NCBI GenBank assembly: GCA_934294885.1
Contig: CAKRAK010000002.1
Location: 62,001-126,000 of the forward strand
Direction of reading: 5' to 3'
From: an uncultured Lachnospiraceae bacterium
GTDB taxonomy: Bacteria; Bacillota; Clostridia; Lachnospirales; Lachnospiraceae
Length of the DNA: 64,000 bases
Both the position numbers and the translations under genes were made by a program. The notes beneath the pieces are model-generated. The model saw nothing but the letters and a program-made list of their open reading frames with translations. It was not told the origin of the DNA and ran no database searches. Below, piece by piece: positions 23,215-30,530 of this stretch; positions within the stretch are counted from its first letter, which is position 1; every line of letters begins with the position of its first letter.

Positions 23215-23553
23215 ATGGAACAATATAAAAACTCATGTCATGGAAAAGTACATGTAATCAGGCAGGGGGATACATTATATCAGCTCAGCCGTCAGTATGA
23301 TGTGAAACTATTTGATATTATGAGATTAAATCCATACGTAAATGTATATAATTTACAAATAGGAGATGAAATCTGTATTCCGGTTGCAGGGAAAGAGGCT
23401 TCCGATAAAACCTATTGGACCCATAAAGGAGATACCTTAGAGGATTTGACGAAGTTGTTTTCTGTTTCTCCGGAGGACCTGGTAAGAGCGAATCCGTCTT
23501 TAGGGTCACTGGCTTTGCCGGAGAATATGGAGATTCATATTCCTGAAATATGA
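23215..23553 (+). CDS. Two-LysM-domain protein
   Basis: 112 aa with two LysM modules: residues 12-57 (HVIRQGDTLYQLSRQYDV...NPYVNVYNLQIGDEICIP) and about 67-110 (TYWTHKGDTLEDLTKLFSV...ANPSLGSLALPENMEIHIP). LysM binds N-acetylglucosamine-containing peptidoglycan. There is no signal peptide, so it is either made in the mother cell and placed on the spore surface, as with SafA-like proteins, or exported another way. A sporulation role is inferred. The ribosome binding site lies in a hairpin arm. Confidence 0.85.
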   Translation: MEQYKNSCHGKVHVIRQGDTLYQLSRQYDVKLFDIMRLNPYVNVYNLQIGDEICIPVAGKEASDKTYWTHKGDTLEDLTKLFSVSPEDLVRANPSLGSLALPENMEIHIPEI

Positions 23554-23592
23554 AGCTTGGAATGAGATAGAATTATGTAGTGGGGAATAGAA

Positions 23593-23622
23593 GGATTCGG
23601 TGACGGTTATCGTCCCGAATCC
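23593..23622. repeat. Strong hairpin without T-run
   Basis: GGATTCGG with partly paired TGACG/CGTC and CCGAATCC around a short GTTAT loop. The lack of a T-run argues against termination. It may protect mRNA ends or bind a protein between the LysM and rhomboid-like genes. Confidence 0.5.
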
Positions 23623-23679
23623 CATGATATACACGGAAAGTTCGAAAATAACACACGAATACGACAGGGAGGACCAGAT

Positions 23680-24546
23680 ATGGATTTTTTAACGAAGCTG
23701 GAAAGGAAGTTTGGAAAATATTCCATTCCGAATTTAACATTATTTTTAATTGTAGGATTTATTATTGGATTCTTTATTGAGGTGTTTCAACCGGATGCCA
23801 TTGCTTTGATTAATCTGGATCCGGAAAAAATTCTTCACGGACAGGTATGGAGATTACTTACATGGGTGTTGATGCCACCCGGAGGAATCAGTATTTTCAT
23901 TATTCTTACTTTAATGTTTTATTGGTTTTTGGGACGGACATTAGAAAATATATGGGGAGAGTTCCGGTATAATTTATATATTCTTTCCGGAATTTTATTT
24001 ACAGATATCGGTATGATTCTTACTTATCTTGTATTGGTTTTACTGGGACAGAATGAATTGGCTTCCTTTTTCTCCTATGCAGGAGTGGGAACCTCCAGTT
24101 ATTATCTGTGCATGAGTATGTTTTTAGCTTATGCAACCTTGTTCCCGGAACAACAGTTAATCACATTGTTTTTCTTCATTCCGGTACCGGTAAAGGTAAA
24201 ATGGCTGGGCTATTTGGATATCGCATATTTAATCTATCAAATATGCAGTTATTTGTCCGCACATTATATTCCGGGAGTTGTAGCTGTTGTGATGTCTATT
24301 CTTAACTTTGTTGTATTCTACTTCCTGTTAAAGGGAAAATACAAGGTATCAAGAAAACAAAAACAAAGAGCGAGAACTTATAAAAAGGATGTTCGGCAGA
24401 CAGAGATCCTGACCCGCCATAAATGTGCGATTTGCGGTCAGACAGAGCAGGACGACCCGACTCTGGAATTCCGTTATTGTTCCAGATGTAAGGGAAATTA
24501 TGAATATTGTAACAAACATTTATTTACTCACGCCCATAAAAAATAA
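23680..24546 (+). CDS. Rhomboid-fold membrane protein lacking protease residues, with C-terminal zinc ribbon
   Basis: 288 aa. Six or so transmembrane helices with rhomboid landmarks: HGQVWRLLTWVL (the W-R loop) and the helix-2 G-x-x-x-E in LGRTLENIWGEFRYNLY. The catalytic GxSG motif reads GTSSYY, and no helix-6 histidine is visible, so it looks like a derlin- or iRhom-type pseudoprotease. After a basic linker, residues about 245-288 form a treble-clef-like zinc site with CAIC (249-252), YCSRC (267-270) and further Cys/His. Its role may be in membrane-protein quality control, which is inference. The ATG follows GGGAGGA. Confidence 0.75.
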   Translation: MDFLTKLERKFGKYSIPNLTLFLIVGFIIGFFIEVFQPDAIALINLDPEKILHGQVWRLLTWVLMPPGGISIFIILTLMFYWFLGRTLENIWGEFRYNLYILSGILFTDIGMILTYLVLVLLGQNELASFFSYAGVGTSSYYLCMSMFLAYATLFPEQQLITLFFFIPVPVKVKWLGYLDIAYLIYQICSYLSAHYIPGVVAVVMSILNFVVFYFLLKGKYKVSRKQKQRARTYKKDVRQTEILTRHKCAICGQTEQDDPTLEFRYCSRCKGNYEYCNKHLFTHAHKK

Positions 24547-24575
24547 TTGAAAGAACAACAGAAAAGGAAATGCTT

Positions 24576-25985
24576 ATGAGATCAGAGGATAAAAAGGTAA
24601 TAAAAGATATTATGCATAACAAAGATGTGGAAAGAAACTTACCGGTGTTTGCAGGCTCTTATGCAAATCTGGTTTATGAATACAGTTTGATTCATTTTTT
24701 GTTAAATTACTATACGGTAAAAGAGGTTGAAACGGATACATCGGCAATTTCTTCCGATGAGACGTTGAAGTCTGTTATGAATGAAGTTAGTGAAATCGTG
24801 GATCATACCATATTGGCTGAGAATATGGATGAGGCACCGGATGTATCGGTAACAAAGCTGGATGCGTTAAGAAATACATTAACAGATAAAATGACAGTGC
24901 TTACAGCATATACAGACAGCTTACAGCTTTATGAATATCTTCTTAACAGAATTGAATACGGATTGACAGATGAAGCCTATGATGTAGATGCTGTCTCTTT
25001 GGCAGCCAAGGTATTCCGGTATCTTTTTAAAGACAATGATAAGATGGTGATTAACAGTAAAATACAGCTTGTAACCAGCCAGCTGCCTGTAAGAATGACA
25101 AAACAACGTTTTTATGAATATCTTTCCGATACTCTGAATATATATAATGGTTCGGAATGTTCTTCTCTTGATGAATTTGTGGAACGGTTAAAAACCACCG
25201 TTTTACTGGAGAAACCGGAAGGGTATGGAACAGATTACAGTGAGATTGCTAAGATGATTCACACACTGGAGACAGTGGATTTTAAATCTTTGAAATTATC
25301 CGATTATCGTGTGATCATGGAGCAGTTTTCATTAACTACCGGTCGTTTGACGGAGTTGGTCAGCAATTATCTTTTGGTAATGGAATTGATCAATAATCTG
25401 TATGCGGCTGTTTTAATGCTTCCGTATGAAAAGAGTGAAAAGGAAAGTGTATCCCTTTGTATTCACATGATAGAAGGAATCAGAGATGCATTTATGGATG
25501 ATAGGGGAATTCCTGCATTTGTAAATGATGAGCTGACTCAGATTGAGGGTGTACAGGAATCCATTGGTGAGGATATGATTCAATATGAGGCCGTATTGCC
25601 TGAGATAATCGAAGCTCATAAGGATTTGATGGAAAGCATGCTGGTAGATAAGCTGTATGGCTGTCTCCTTCTGACAACCAAATTATTATCCAACAGTCTG
25701 TTTATTTCTTTGGAAGAGCAGAAGGAAAATGATTCCATTGCCGATTCCGACTATATTGCAAAGAAAAAGGACGAGCTTGTTTTGTTATTATCTGATTATT
25801 TCAGTACGCATCAAAAAGAAATGAATCGTGCCGTTATGGCTGCGTTGTTTTCCAATATGCCGGTTTTATTCAATTCTCAGGAAGAAGTAAAACAATATAT
25901 TGAATACAGCTTATCTCATTGTAATAACAGCAGTGAATTAATGGCGTGTGGAAAAATTCTGGATGATTTGATGGCAGAGGAGTAG
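24576..25985 (+). CDS. Large helical protein of unknown function
   Basis: 469 aa, soluble and mostly alpha-helical, with no signal peptide or transmembrane segment and no motif I recognise. The N-terminus (EDKKVIKDIMHNKDVERNLP) is conserved-looking, the middle has SLAAKVFRYLFKDNDKM, and the C-terminus ends SSELMACGKILDDLMAEE. The ATG at 24576 is 8 bases from AAGGA. The ATG at 24570 is too near it. The following 108-aa gene starts 7 bases after its stop, and DUF2953 and gerW follow. In many Clostridia the DUF2953-gerW pair is preceded by scpA-scpB, and this gene occupies that position. Confidence 0.7.
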   Translation: MRSEDKKVIKDIMHNKDVERNLPVFAGSYANLVYEYSLIHFLLNYYTVKEVETDTSAISSDETLKSVMNEVSEIVDHTILAENMDEAPDVSVTKLDALRNTLTDKMTVLTAYTDSLQLYEYLLNRIEYGLTDEAYDVDAVSLAAKVFRYLFKDNDKMVINSKIQLVTSQLPVRMTKQRFYEYLSDTLNIYNGSECSSLDEFVERLKTTVLLEKPEGYGTDYSEIAKMIHTLETVDFKSLKLSDYRVIMEQFSLTTGRLTELVSNYLLVMELINNLYAAVLMLPYEKSEKESVSLCIHMIEGIRDAFMDDRGIPAFVNDELTQIEGVQESIGEDMIQYEAVLPEIIEAHKDLMESMLVDKLYGCLLLTTKLLSNSLFISLEEQKENDSIADSDYIAKKKDELVLLLSDYFSTHQKEMNRAVMAALFSNMPVLFNSQEEVKQYIEYSLSHCNNSSELMACGKILDDLMAEE

Positions 25986-25992
25986 TGCGTGT

Positions 25993-26319
25993 ATGGATAT
26001 CAGATTTCATAAAAAATTATATAGAGATGGGATATCCGAACGCAAATTAAAGCGTATCTGTAAAAAGATACGAAAGAAATCAGTAAAGCTTAATTTGTTT
26101 CTGATTACGCTTCCTTTGAATGAAAATGGTGTTTTGGAGATATACTGGTATCCGGAATTATTACAAAAGGCTTATCAGCAATTGGACAGGACTTTAGTTG
26201 TTGTAGGCATTGCCAACAGCCGGGAAGAAGCATTTTCTCTGGTCGAGGATATTGTAACTGATGTGGGATGGCAGACGGGACAAATTCCGGTTGCCCAATA
26301 TTTTAAGGAGTTGCCATGA
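25993..26319 (+). CDS. Small basic protein of unknown function
   Basis: 108 aa. A basic N-terminal half (FHKKLYRDGISERKLKRICK) is followed by strands (LNLFLITLPL, LEIYWYPELL, TLVVVGIANSREEAFSLVED). The alternating pattern suggests a compact alpha/beta fold. No family is recognised. It lies between the 469-aa helical protein and the DUF2953 gene, overlapping the latter by 4 bases, so these are made together. Confidence 0.72.
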   Translation: MDIRFHKKLYRDGISERKLKRICKKIRKKSVKLNLFLITLPLNENGVLEIYWYPELLQKAYQQLDRTLVVVGIANSREEAFSLVEDIVTDVGWQTGQIPVAQYFKELP

Positions 26320-27287
26320 TACTTTCTATTCTTAAGGTGATTGGAATTGTTTTGTTGATTCTTTTGATAATTTTTCTTTTGATTGTGGCCGCCCTTCTTT
26401 TTGTTCCGATTCGGTACGAGGCAAAGGGACAGTATCTGGAACGTCCGGGTGCAGATTTAAAGCTGCTTTGGTGGCCGATTTTACTGAATGGACGGGCATT
26501 CTTTAAGGATGGAAAATTTCAATACACGATCAAAGCATTTGGTGGTGTGATTATGACAAACACAGATGCAAAAATATCATTAATCGGAAGAAAATTGTTC
26601 TCTGAGGATGAAACGGATTTGGAATCGGAAACTATGGAAAACATGAAAAGAGAACCGAAGGAACCGGCATCCGAAAAAAAGGAAGCCGTAAGTTCCCAAA
26701 ACGAAGATTCCATATCACCGGATCGGAAAACAACTAAAATTCGTTCATCTGAAAATCAGAATCTTGAAGAAGAAATTTTTTCCTCGCCAAAGGTGACGGT
26801 TCCGGCAGATTCCGGAAAAAAGAAAAAACGAAAGTCATTTTTTACGAGAATAAAGGATTTTATACAGAAAATAAGACAAAAGCTTCGGCATTTCATAGAG
26901 CATATAAAAAAAATCAACAAAAAGAAAGATGCTTTGTTGAAACTATATCATTCAAAGTCCTTTGAAAAAGCGAAAAAGGATGGTATACTTTACATTAGAA
27001 AGTTTTACGAGGGGATTAAGCCTAAGATATTAGACGGTTATGTGCATTTTGGCTTTACGGATCCTGCAACCACAGGAGAGGTTTCAGGGATTCTGGCTTT
27101 ATTTCTTCCCTTATATGATGGACACATGGATATACGTCCGGAGTTTGAGACTGCCTGTCTGGATGGACGTATCTACGTGAAGGGAAGGTTCAGACTATTA
27201 ACGATTTTGATATTCTTTATAAGAATCGTTTTTAATAAAAACCTAATAAAAGTAGTAAAGAGAGCGCAAACTATAATGGAGCGATAG
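26316..27287 (+). CDS. DUF2953 domain membrane protein
   Basis: 323 aa. One N-terminal transmembrane helix (about 5-33) leads into the diagnostic VPIRYEAKG. A long charged linker (about 105-175, Lys/Glu/Ser) follows, then the conserved C-terminal block GYVHFGFTDPATTGEVSGIL and MDIRPEFE of DUF2953. A weak amphipathic helix ends the protein. The family is linked by position to sporulation and to gerW, which follows 11 bases later. The exact function is unknown. It overlaps the previous stop as ATGA. Confidence 0.85.
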   Translation: MILSILKVIGIVLLILLIIFLLIVAALLFVPIRYEAKGQYLERPGADLKLLWWPILLNGRAFFKDGKFQYTIKAFGGVIMTNTDAKISLIGRKLFSEDETDLESETMENMKREPKEPASEKKEAVSSQNEDSISPDRKTTKIRSSENQNLEEEIFSSPKVTVPADSGKKKKRKSFFTRIKDFIQKIRQKLRHFIEHIKKINKKKDALLKLYHSKSFEKAKKDGILYIRKFYEGIKPKILDGYVHFGFTDPATTGEVSGILALFLPLYDGHMDIRPEFETACLDGRIYVKGRFRLLTILIFFIRIVFNKNLIKVVKRAQTIMER

Positions 27288-27298
27288 GAGGAGTTAAT

Positions 27299-27691
27299 AT
27301 GGCAAATGATTTTAGTACCACTGTAGGTTCATTGTTTCAGGGAATGGATAAATTCCTTAGTACCAAAACCGTTGTAGGGGATCCTACAACAATCGGAGAT
27401 ACGATTATATTACCATTGGTAGATGTTAGTTTTGGTGTTGCTGCAGGTGCCTTTTCCGGCGAACAGAAGAATAACGGTGCCGGTGGTTTAGGCGGTAAAA
27501 TGACAGCCAGTGCGGTATTGGTAATCAAAGACAATCAGATCCGTCTTGTGAATGTAAAGAATCAGGATACTGTAACAAAGGTATTGGACATGGTTCCAGA
27601 CTTGTTAGACCGTCTTAAAAAAGAAGAACCGGAAAAGAATCCGGAAGTAGAACAGGCTGTGTCTGAAATCGTAGAAACACAGGATAAATAA
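27299..27691 (+). CDS. gerW: GerW family sporulation protein (YtfJ)
   Basis: 130 aa. The YtfJ/GerW pattern is clear: VGDPTTIGDTIILPLVDVSF, then GVAAGAFSGEQKNNGAGGLG, then ASAVLVIKDNQIRLVNVKN. In Bacillus the protein is needed for spore germination with some nutrients. It has no signal peptide. It directly follows DUF2953, the usual order in Clostridia, and has an AGGAGG site. The C-terminal acidic tail is variable in the family. Confidence 0.92.
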   Translation: MANDFSTTVGSLFQGMDKFLSTKTVVGDPTTIGDTIILPLVDVSFGVAAGAFSGEQKNNGAGGLGGKMTASAVLVIKDNQIRLVNVKNQDTVTKVLDMVPDLLDRLKKEEPEKNPEVEQAVSEIVETQDK

Positions 27692-27767
27692 AATATATCA
27701 GAATGAGGTACAAAGGAAGCAGAACCTGCATATACTATATATAGCTGGACACAGAGAGGACTGTTAT

Positions 27768-27905
27768 ATGAAAAGGGTATGGGGTTTTGCTTTTTTTTGG
27801 TTTGGTGTTGGTATGATCGTGGGTAATTTGATTGGCGGTTTTTGGGATTTCTTTTTATTGTTTTGTTCCCTTATGATTGCATATATCTTGTTTTGCAGGC
27901 AATAA
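27768..27905 (+). CDS. 45-aa hydrophobic protein
   Basis: M-K-R-V-W then GFAFFWFGVGMIVGNLIGGF, followed by WDFFLLFCSLMIAYILFCRQ. Two adjacent membrane-spanning stretches with glycines form a hairpin-like small membrane protein. The ATG is preceded by GAGAGGA. It lies 76 bases after gerW, just before a terminator. Similar very small hydrophobic proteins occur at this place in related genomes, by my recollection. A sporulation or membrane role is only a guess. Confidence 0.65.
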   Translation: MKRVWGFAFFWFGVGMIVGNLIGGFWDFFLLFCSLMIAYILFCRQ

Positions 27906-27935
27906 AAAAAGAACCCTCAGGTTCTTTTTTTATTC
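27904..27935. terminator. Bidirectional terminator between gerW operon and rpmB
   Basis: AAAAAAAGAACC-CTCA-GGTTCTTTTTTT, a short stem with runs on both sides that serves both convergent transcripts. Confidence 0.9.
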
Positions 27936-27940
27936 ATTCA

Positions 27941-28126
27941 TTAAGCTCTCTCGACCTTATCAGATCTTAAACATGAAGTACAAACATAAACTCTCTGTGG
28001 AGTTCCATCTACGATTGCTTTAACCTTCTTAATGTTTGATTTCCACATCTTGTTTGATCTTCTATGAGAATGACTCACTTTGATTCCGAAATGAGCACCT
28101 TTACCGCATACTGAACACTTTGCCAT
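27941..28126 (-). CDS. rpmB: Ribosomal protein bL28
   Basis: 61 aa, basic. It has the L28 opening MAKCSVCGKGAHFGIKVSHS, the SHRRSNKMWKSNIKKV block and the closing VYVCTSCLRSDKVERA. Four cysteines (CSVC and CTSC) mark the zinc-binding C+ form. The ATG at 28126 has an AAGGAGG site. The longer ORF upstream is leader. It is separate from the other ribosomal protein operons, as is usual. Confidence 0.97.
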   Translation of the reverse strand: MAKCSVCGKGAHFGIKVSHSHRRSNKMWKSNIKKVKAIVDGTPQRVYVCTSCLRSDKVERA

Positions 28127-28175
28127 GACTTGCACCTCCTTGAATTTATTAAACCTATCGGTTTGCAACACGTCA

Positions 28176-28204
28176 ATTCTAACAGAATTAATATATAAAT
28201 GCAA
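28176..28204 (-). promoter_or_regulatory. rpmB promoter
   Basis: Minus strand: -35 TTGCAT, 17-base spacer, -10 TAGAAT, about 50 bases before the ATG. Confidence 0.6.
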
Positions 28205-28370
28205 GCATAAATTTAAAAAAAATGTTTCTTTTTTTTTCATTTCGGTGTATAATTATGCTCATCCTTGTGATAATCTGATTGAACATGGTAATACTTGATA
28301 TTATATGGTATGATGGGTTACAGGGATTTTAACAGTTGAATCTATAATATTGAATATGGAGGGAAACAGC

Positions 28371-28730
28371 ATGAAAATAGAAGTGTCTACAGAACGTGGT
28401 GGCGTTGTGATTGAAAGTGAAGTAATTGCACAATATGCAGGTCTTGCAGCTATAGAATGTTTTGGTATTGTTGGTATGGCTACCGTTAATATGAAAGACG
28501 GAATTGTAAAGCTATTAAGAGGAGATAGCATTTCTAAGGGCGTTAATGTTGTAGTGTCTGAGAATAATGATATTTCCATTGATTTCCATATTATTGTGGC
28601 TTATGGTGTCAGTATTTCTACTGTGGCAGAGAATCTTATGTCTACGGTTCGATATAAAGTAGAAGAGTTTACGGGTATGCAGGTTGCAAATGTAAATGTA
28701 TTTGTAGAAGGTGTACGTGTAATCGATTAG
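28371..28730 (+). CDS. Asp23/Gls24 family protein (YloU)
   Basis: 119 aa. The family pattern GGVVIESEVIAQYAGLAAIE then CFGIVGM and the ending TVRYKVEEFTGMQVANVNVFVEGVRV are clear. These small envelope-stress-related proteins stand before fakA in most Firmicutes, as here with 14 bases between. The ATG at 28371 follows GGAGGG. An in-frame ATG at 28350 precedes that site and is rejected. The gene opens an asp23-fakA unit. Confidence 0.93.
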   Translation: MKIEVSTERGGVVIESEVIAQYAGLAAIECFGIVGMATVNMKDGIVKLLRGDSISKGVNVVVSENNDISIDFHIIVAYGVSISTVAENLMSTVRYKVEEFTGMQVANVNVFVEGVRVID

Positions 28731-28744
28731 GAGGAAGAAAGAGT

Positions 28745-30454
28745 ATGAATTTAAGTGCCCAGGAGCTTCAGTATGCATTTTTAGCGGGTGCAAAAAGAAT
28801 TGAAGAGAAAAAAGAATATATTAATGAATTGAATGTATTTCCGGTACCGGATGGTGATACGGGAACGAATATGACACTTACGATTACATCAGCAGCAAGG
28901 GATGTTGCGGCGATTACCGATCCGACATTTGCAACAGTTACAAAGGCGATGTCAACGGGATCTCTTAGAGGAGCCAGAGGTAATTCCGGAGTTATCTTAT
29001 CCCAGTTGATACGTGGATTTTGTAAGGAACTTGAAGGAAAAGAAGAAGTAGGAATAGATGAATTGATTGCAGGCTTTAATCGTGGAGTTGCCACAGCATA
29101 TAAGGCGGTTATGAAGCCAAAGGAAGGTACCATATTAACGGTTGCCAAGGGAATGGCAGATAAAGCGAAGGAATGTGCCGGTTCGGATATGGACATTTTG
29201 GAGTTTGTGAAGCTTGTAATTACCTACGGAAGAGAAGTTTTAGACAAGACACCGGATATGCTGCCTGTTTTAAAGGAAGCCGGTGTTGTGGATTCCGGTG
29301 GCGAAGGTCTTATGACCGTATTTGAAGGTGCTTATGCAGCTTTATCCGGAGATGAGACATACGATTTCTCTGATGGTTTTTCTACTGCGGAAGCAGGTGG
29401 CAGGGTGGCGCCGGATTCATCCGGACTGAATAAGACAAATTCTGTTGGAATTGATCGTCGTGATATTGATACTTCCCATATCAAATACGGTTATTGTACA
29501 GAGTTTATCGTCATGATCGAAAACGAATACAACAAAGAGATTGAAAAAGAATTTAAGGAGTATTTAGGCTCCATTGGTGATTCACTGGTTGTTGTTTCCG
29601 ATGATGAGATTATTAAAGTACACGTTCATACCAATCATCCGGGACTTGCCTTTGAAAGAGGTCTTACTTATGGTTCCCTTACCAGTATGAAGGTTGATAA
29701 CATGAGAGAAGAACACCGTGAAAAGGTAATCATGGAAGCGGAAAAGATGGCAGCACTTCAGGCACAGGAAGACCAAAAGTCAAGTGATAAGAAGAAGGAA
29801 TATGGATTTATCGCAGTTTCTGTCGGGGAAGGCATGAATGACATCTTTAGAGATTTGGGTGTTGATTATCTCATCGAGGGTGGTCAGACCATGAATCCAA
29901 GTACAGAGGATATGTTAAATGCCATTGAACAGGTAAATGCAGAGAATATATATATTTTCCCGAATAATAAGAACATTATTCTGGCTGCAAATCAGGCAAA
30001 GGATTTAACAGAAGATAAGAACATTATTGTGGTACCGTCTAAGACAGCTCCACAGGGAGTTGCTGCATTGATCGGTTTTGATCCTGCAAAGAGTACAGAT
30101 GATAATTTAACGGATATGACAGCAGAGATGGCGAATGTTAAGACCGGACAGGTCACATATGCTGTAAGAGATACCAGCATTGACGGAAAAGAAATTAATG
30201 CCGGAGATATTATGGGTATTGATGATGATGGTATTAAAGCAGTATCCGCCGATTTGGAAGAGACAGCAAAAGAGCTGGTTGCCAACATGGTAGATGAGGA
30301 TGCAGAGTTAATCAGTATTTATTATGGTGCAGATGTAACGGAAGAGGATGCTCAGGCTTTTGCCGATTTTGTGGAAGAGACATATGATGATTGTGACGTT
30401 GAGTTAAATTATGGTGGTCAGCCAATTTATTATTATGTTATCTCTGTAGAATAG
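28745..30454 (+). CDS. fakA: DAK2-domain fatty acid kinase FakA (YloV)
   Basis: Phosphorylates fatty acids carried by DegV/FakB proteins for phospholipid synthesis. It is 569 aa. The N-terminal DAK2 nucleotide domain holds VFPVPDGDTGTNM (Asp36, Asp38), the GSLRGARGNSGVILSQ loop and DSGGEGL. A middle domain has KVHVHTNHPG with conserved histidines, and the C-terminal DegV-like domain extends to the end. Length and domain order match YloV. The FakB partner is not in the window. A terminator follows. Confidence 0.94.
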   Translation: MNLSAQELQYAFLAGAKRIEEKKEYINELNVFPVPDGDTGTNMTLTITSAARDVAAITDPTFATVTKAMSTGSLRGARGNSGVILSQLIRGFCKELEGKEEVGIDELIAGFNRGVATAYKAVMKPKEGTILTVAKGMADKAKECAGSDMDILEFVKLVITYGREVLDKTPDMLPVLKEAGVVDSGGEGLMTVFEGAYAALSGDETYDFSDGFSTAEAGGRVAPDSSGLNKTNSVGIDRRDIDTSHIKYGYCTEFIVMIENEYNKEIEKEFKEYLGSIGDSLVVVSDDEIIKVHVHTNHPGLAFERGLTYGSLTSMKVDNMREEHREKVIMEAEKMAALQAQEDQKSSDKKKEYGFIAVSVGEGMNDIFRDLGVDYLIEGGQTMNPSTEDMLNAIEQVNAENIYIFPNNKNIILAANQAKDLTEDKNIIVVPSKTAPQGVAALIGFDPAKSTDDNLTDMTAEMANVKTGQVTYAVRDTSIDGKEINAGDIMGIDDDGIKAVSADLEETAKELVANMVDEDAELISIYYGADVTEEDAQAFADFVEETYDDCDVELNYGGQPIYYYVISVE

Positions 30455-30485
30455 TGAATGGTAATGGATATATAAGATAATAATG

Positions 30486-30518
30486 AAAGGCATCGGAGTT
30501 TTTTCGATGCCTTTTCTT
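30486..30518 (+). terminator. Terminator hairpin between fakA and recG
   Basis: AAAGGCATCG / CGATGCCTTT 10-bp stem followed by TCTT. It lies 12-16 bases before the recG start and leaves no room for a separate promoter. Confidence 0.75.
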
Positions 30519-30530
30519 GAAAGGTTTATT

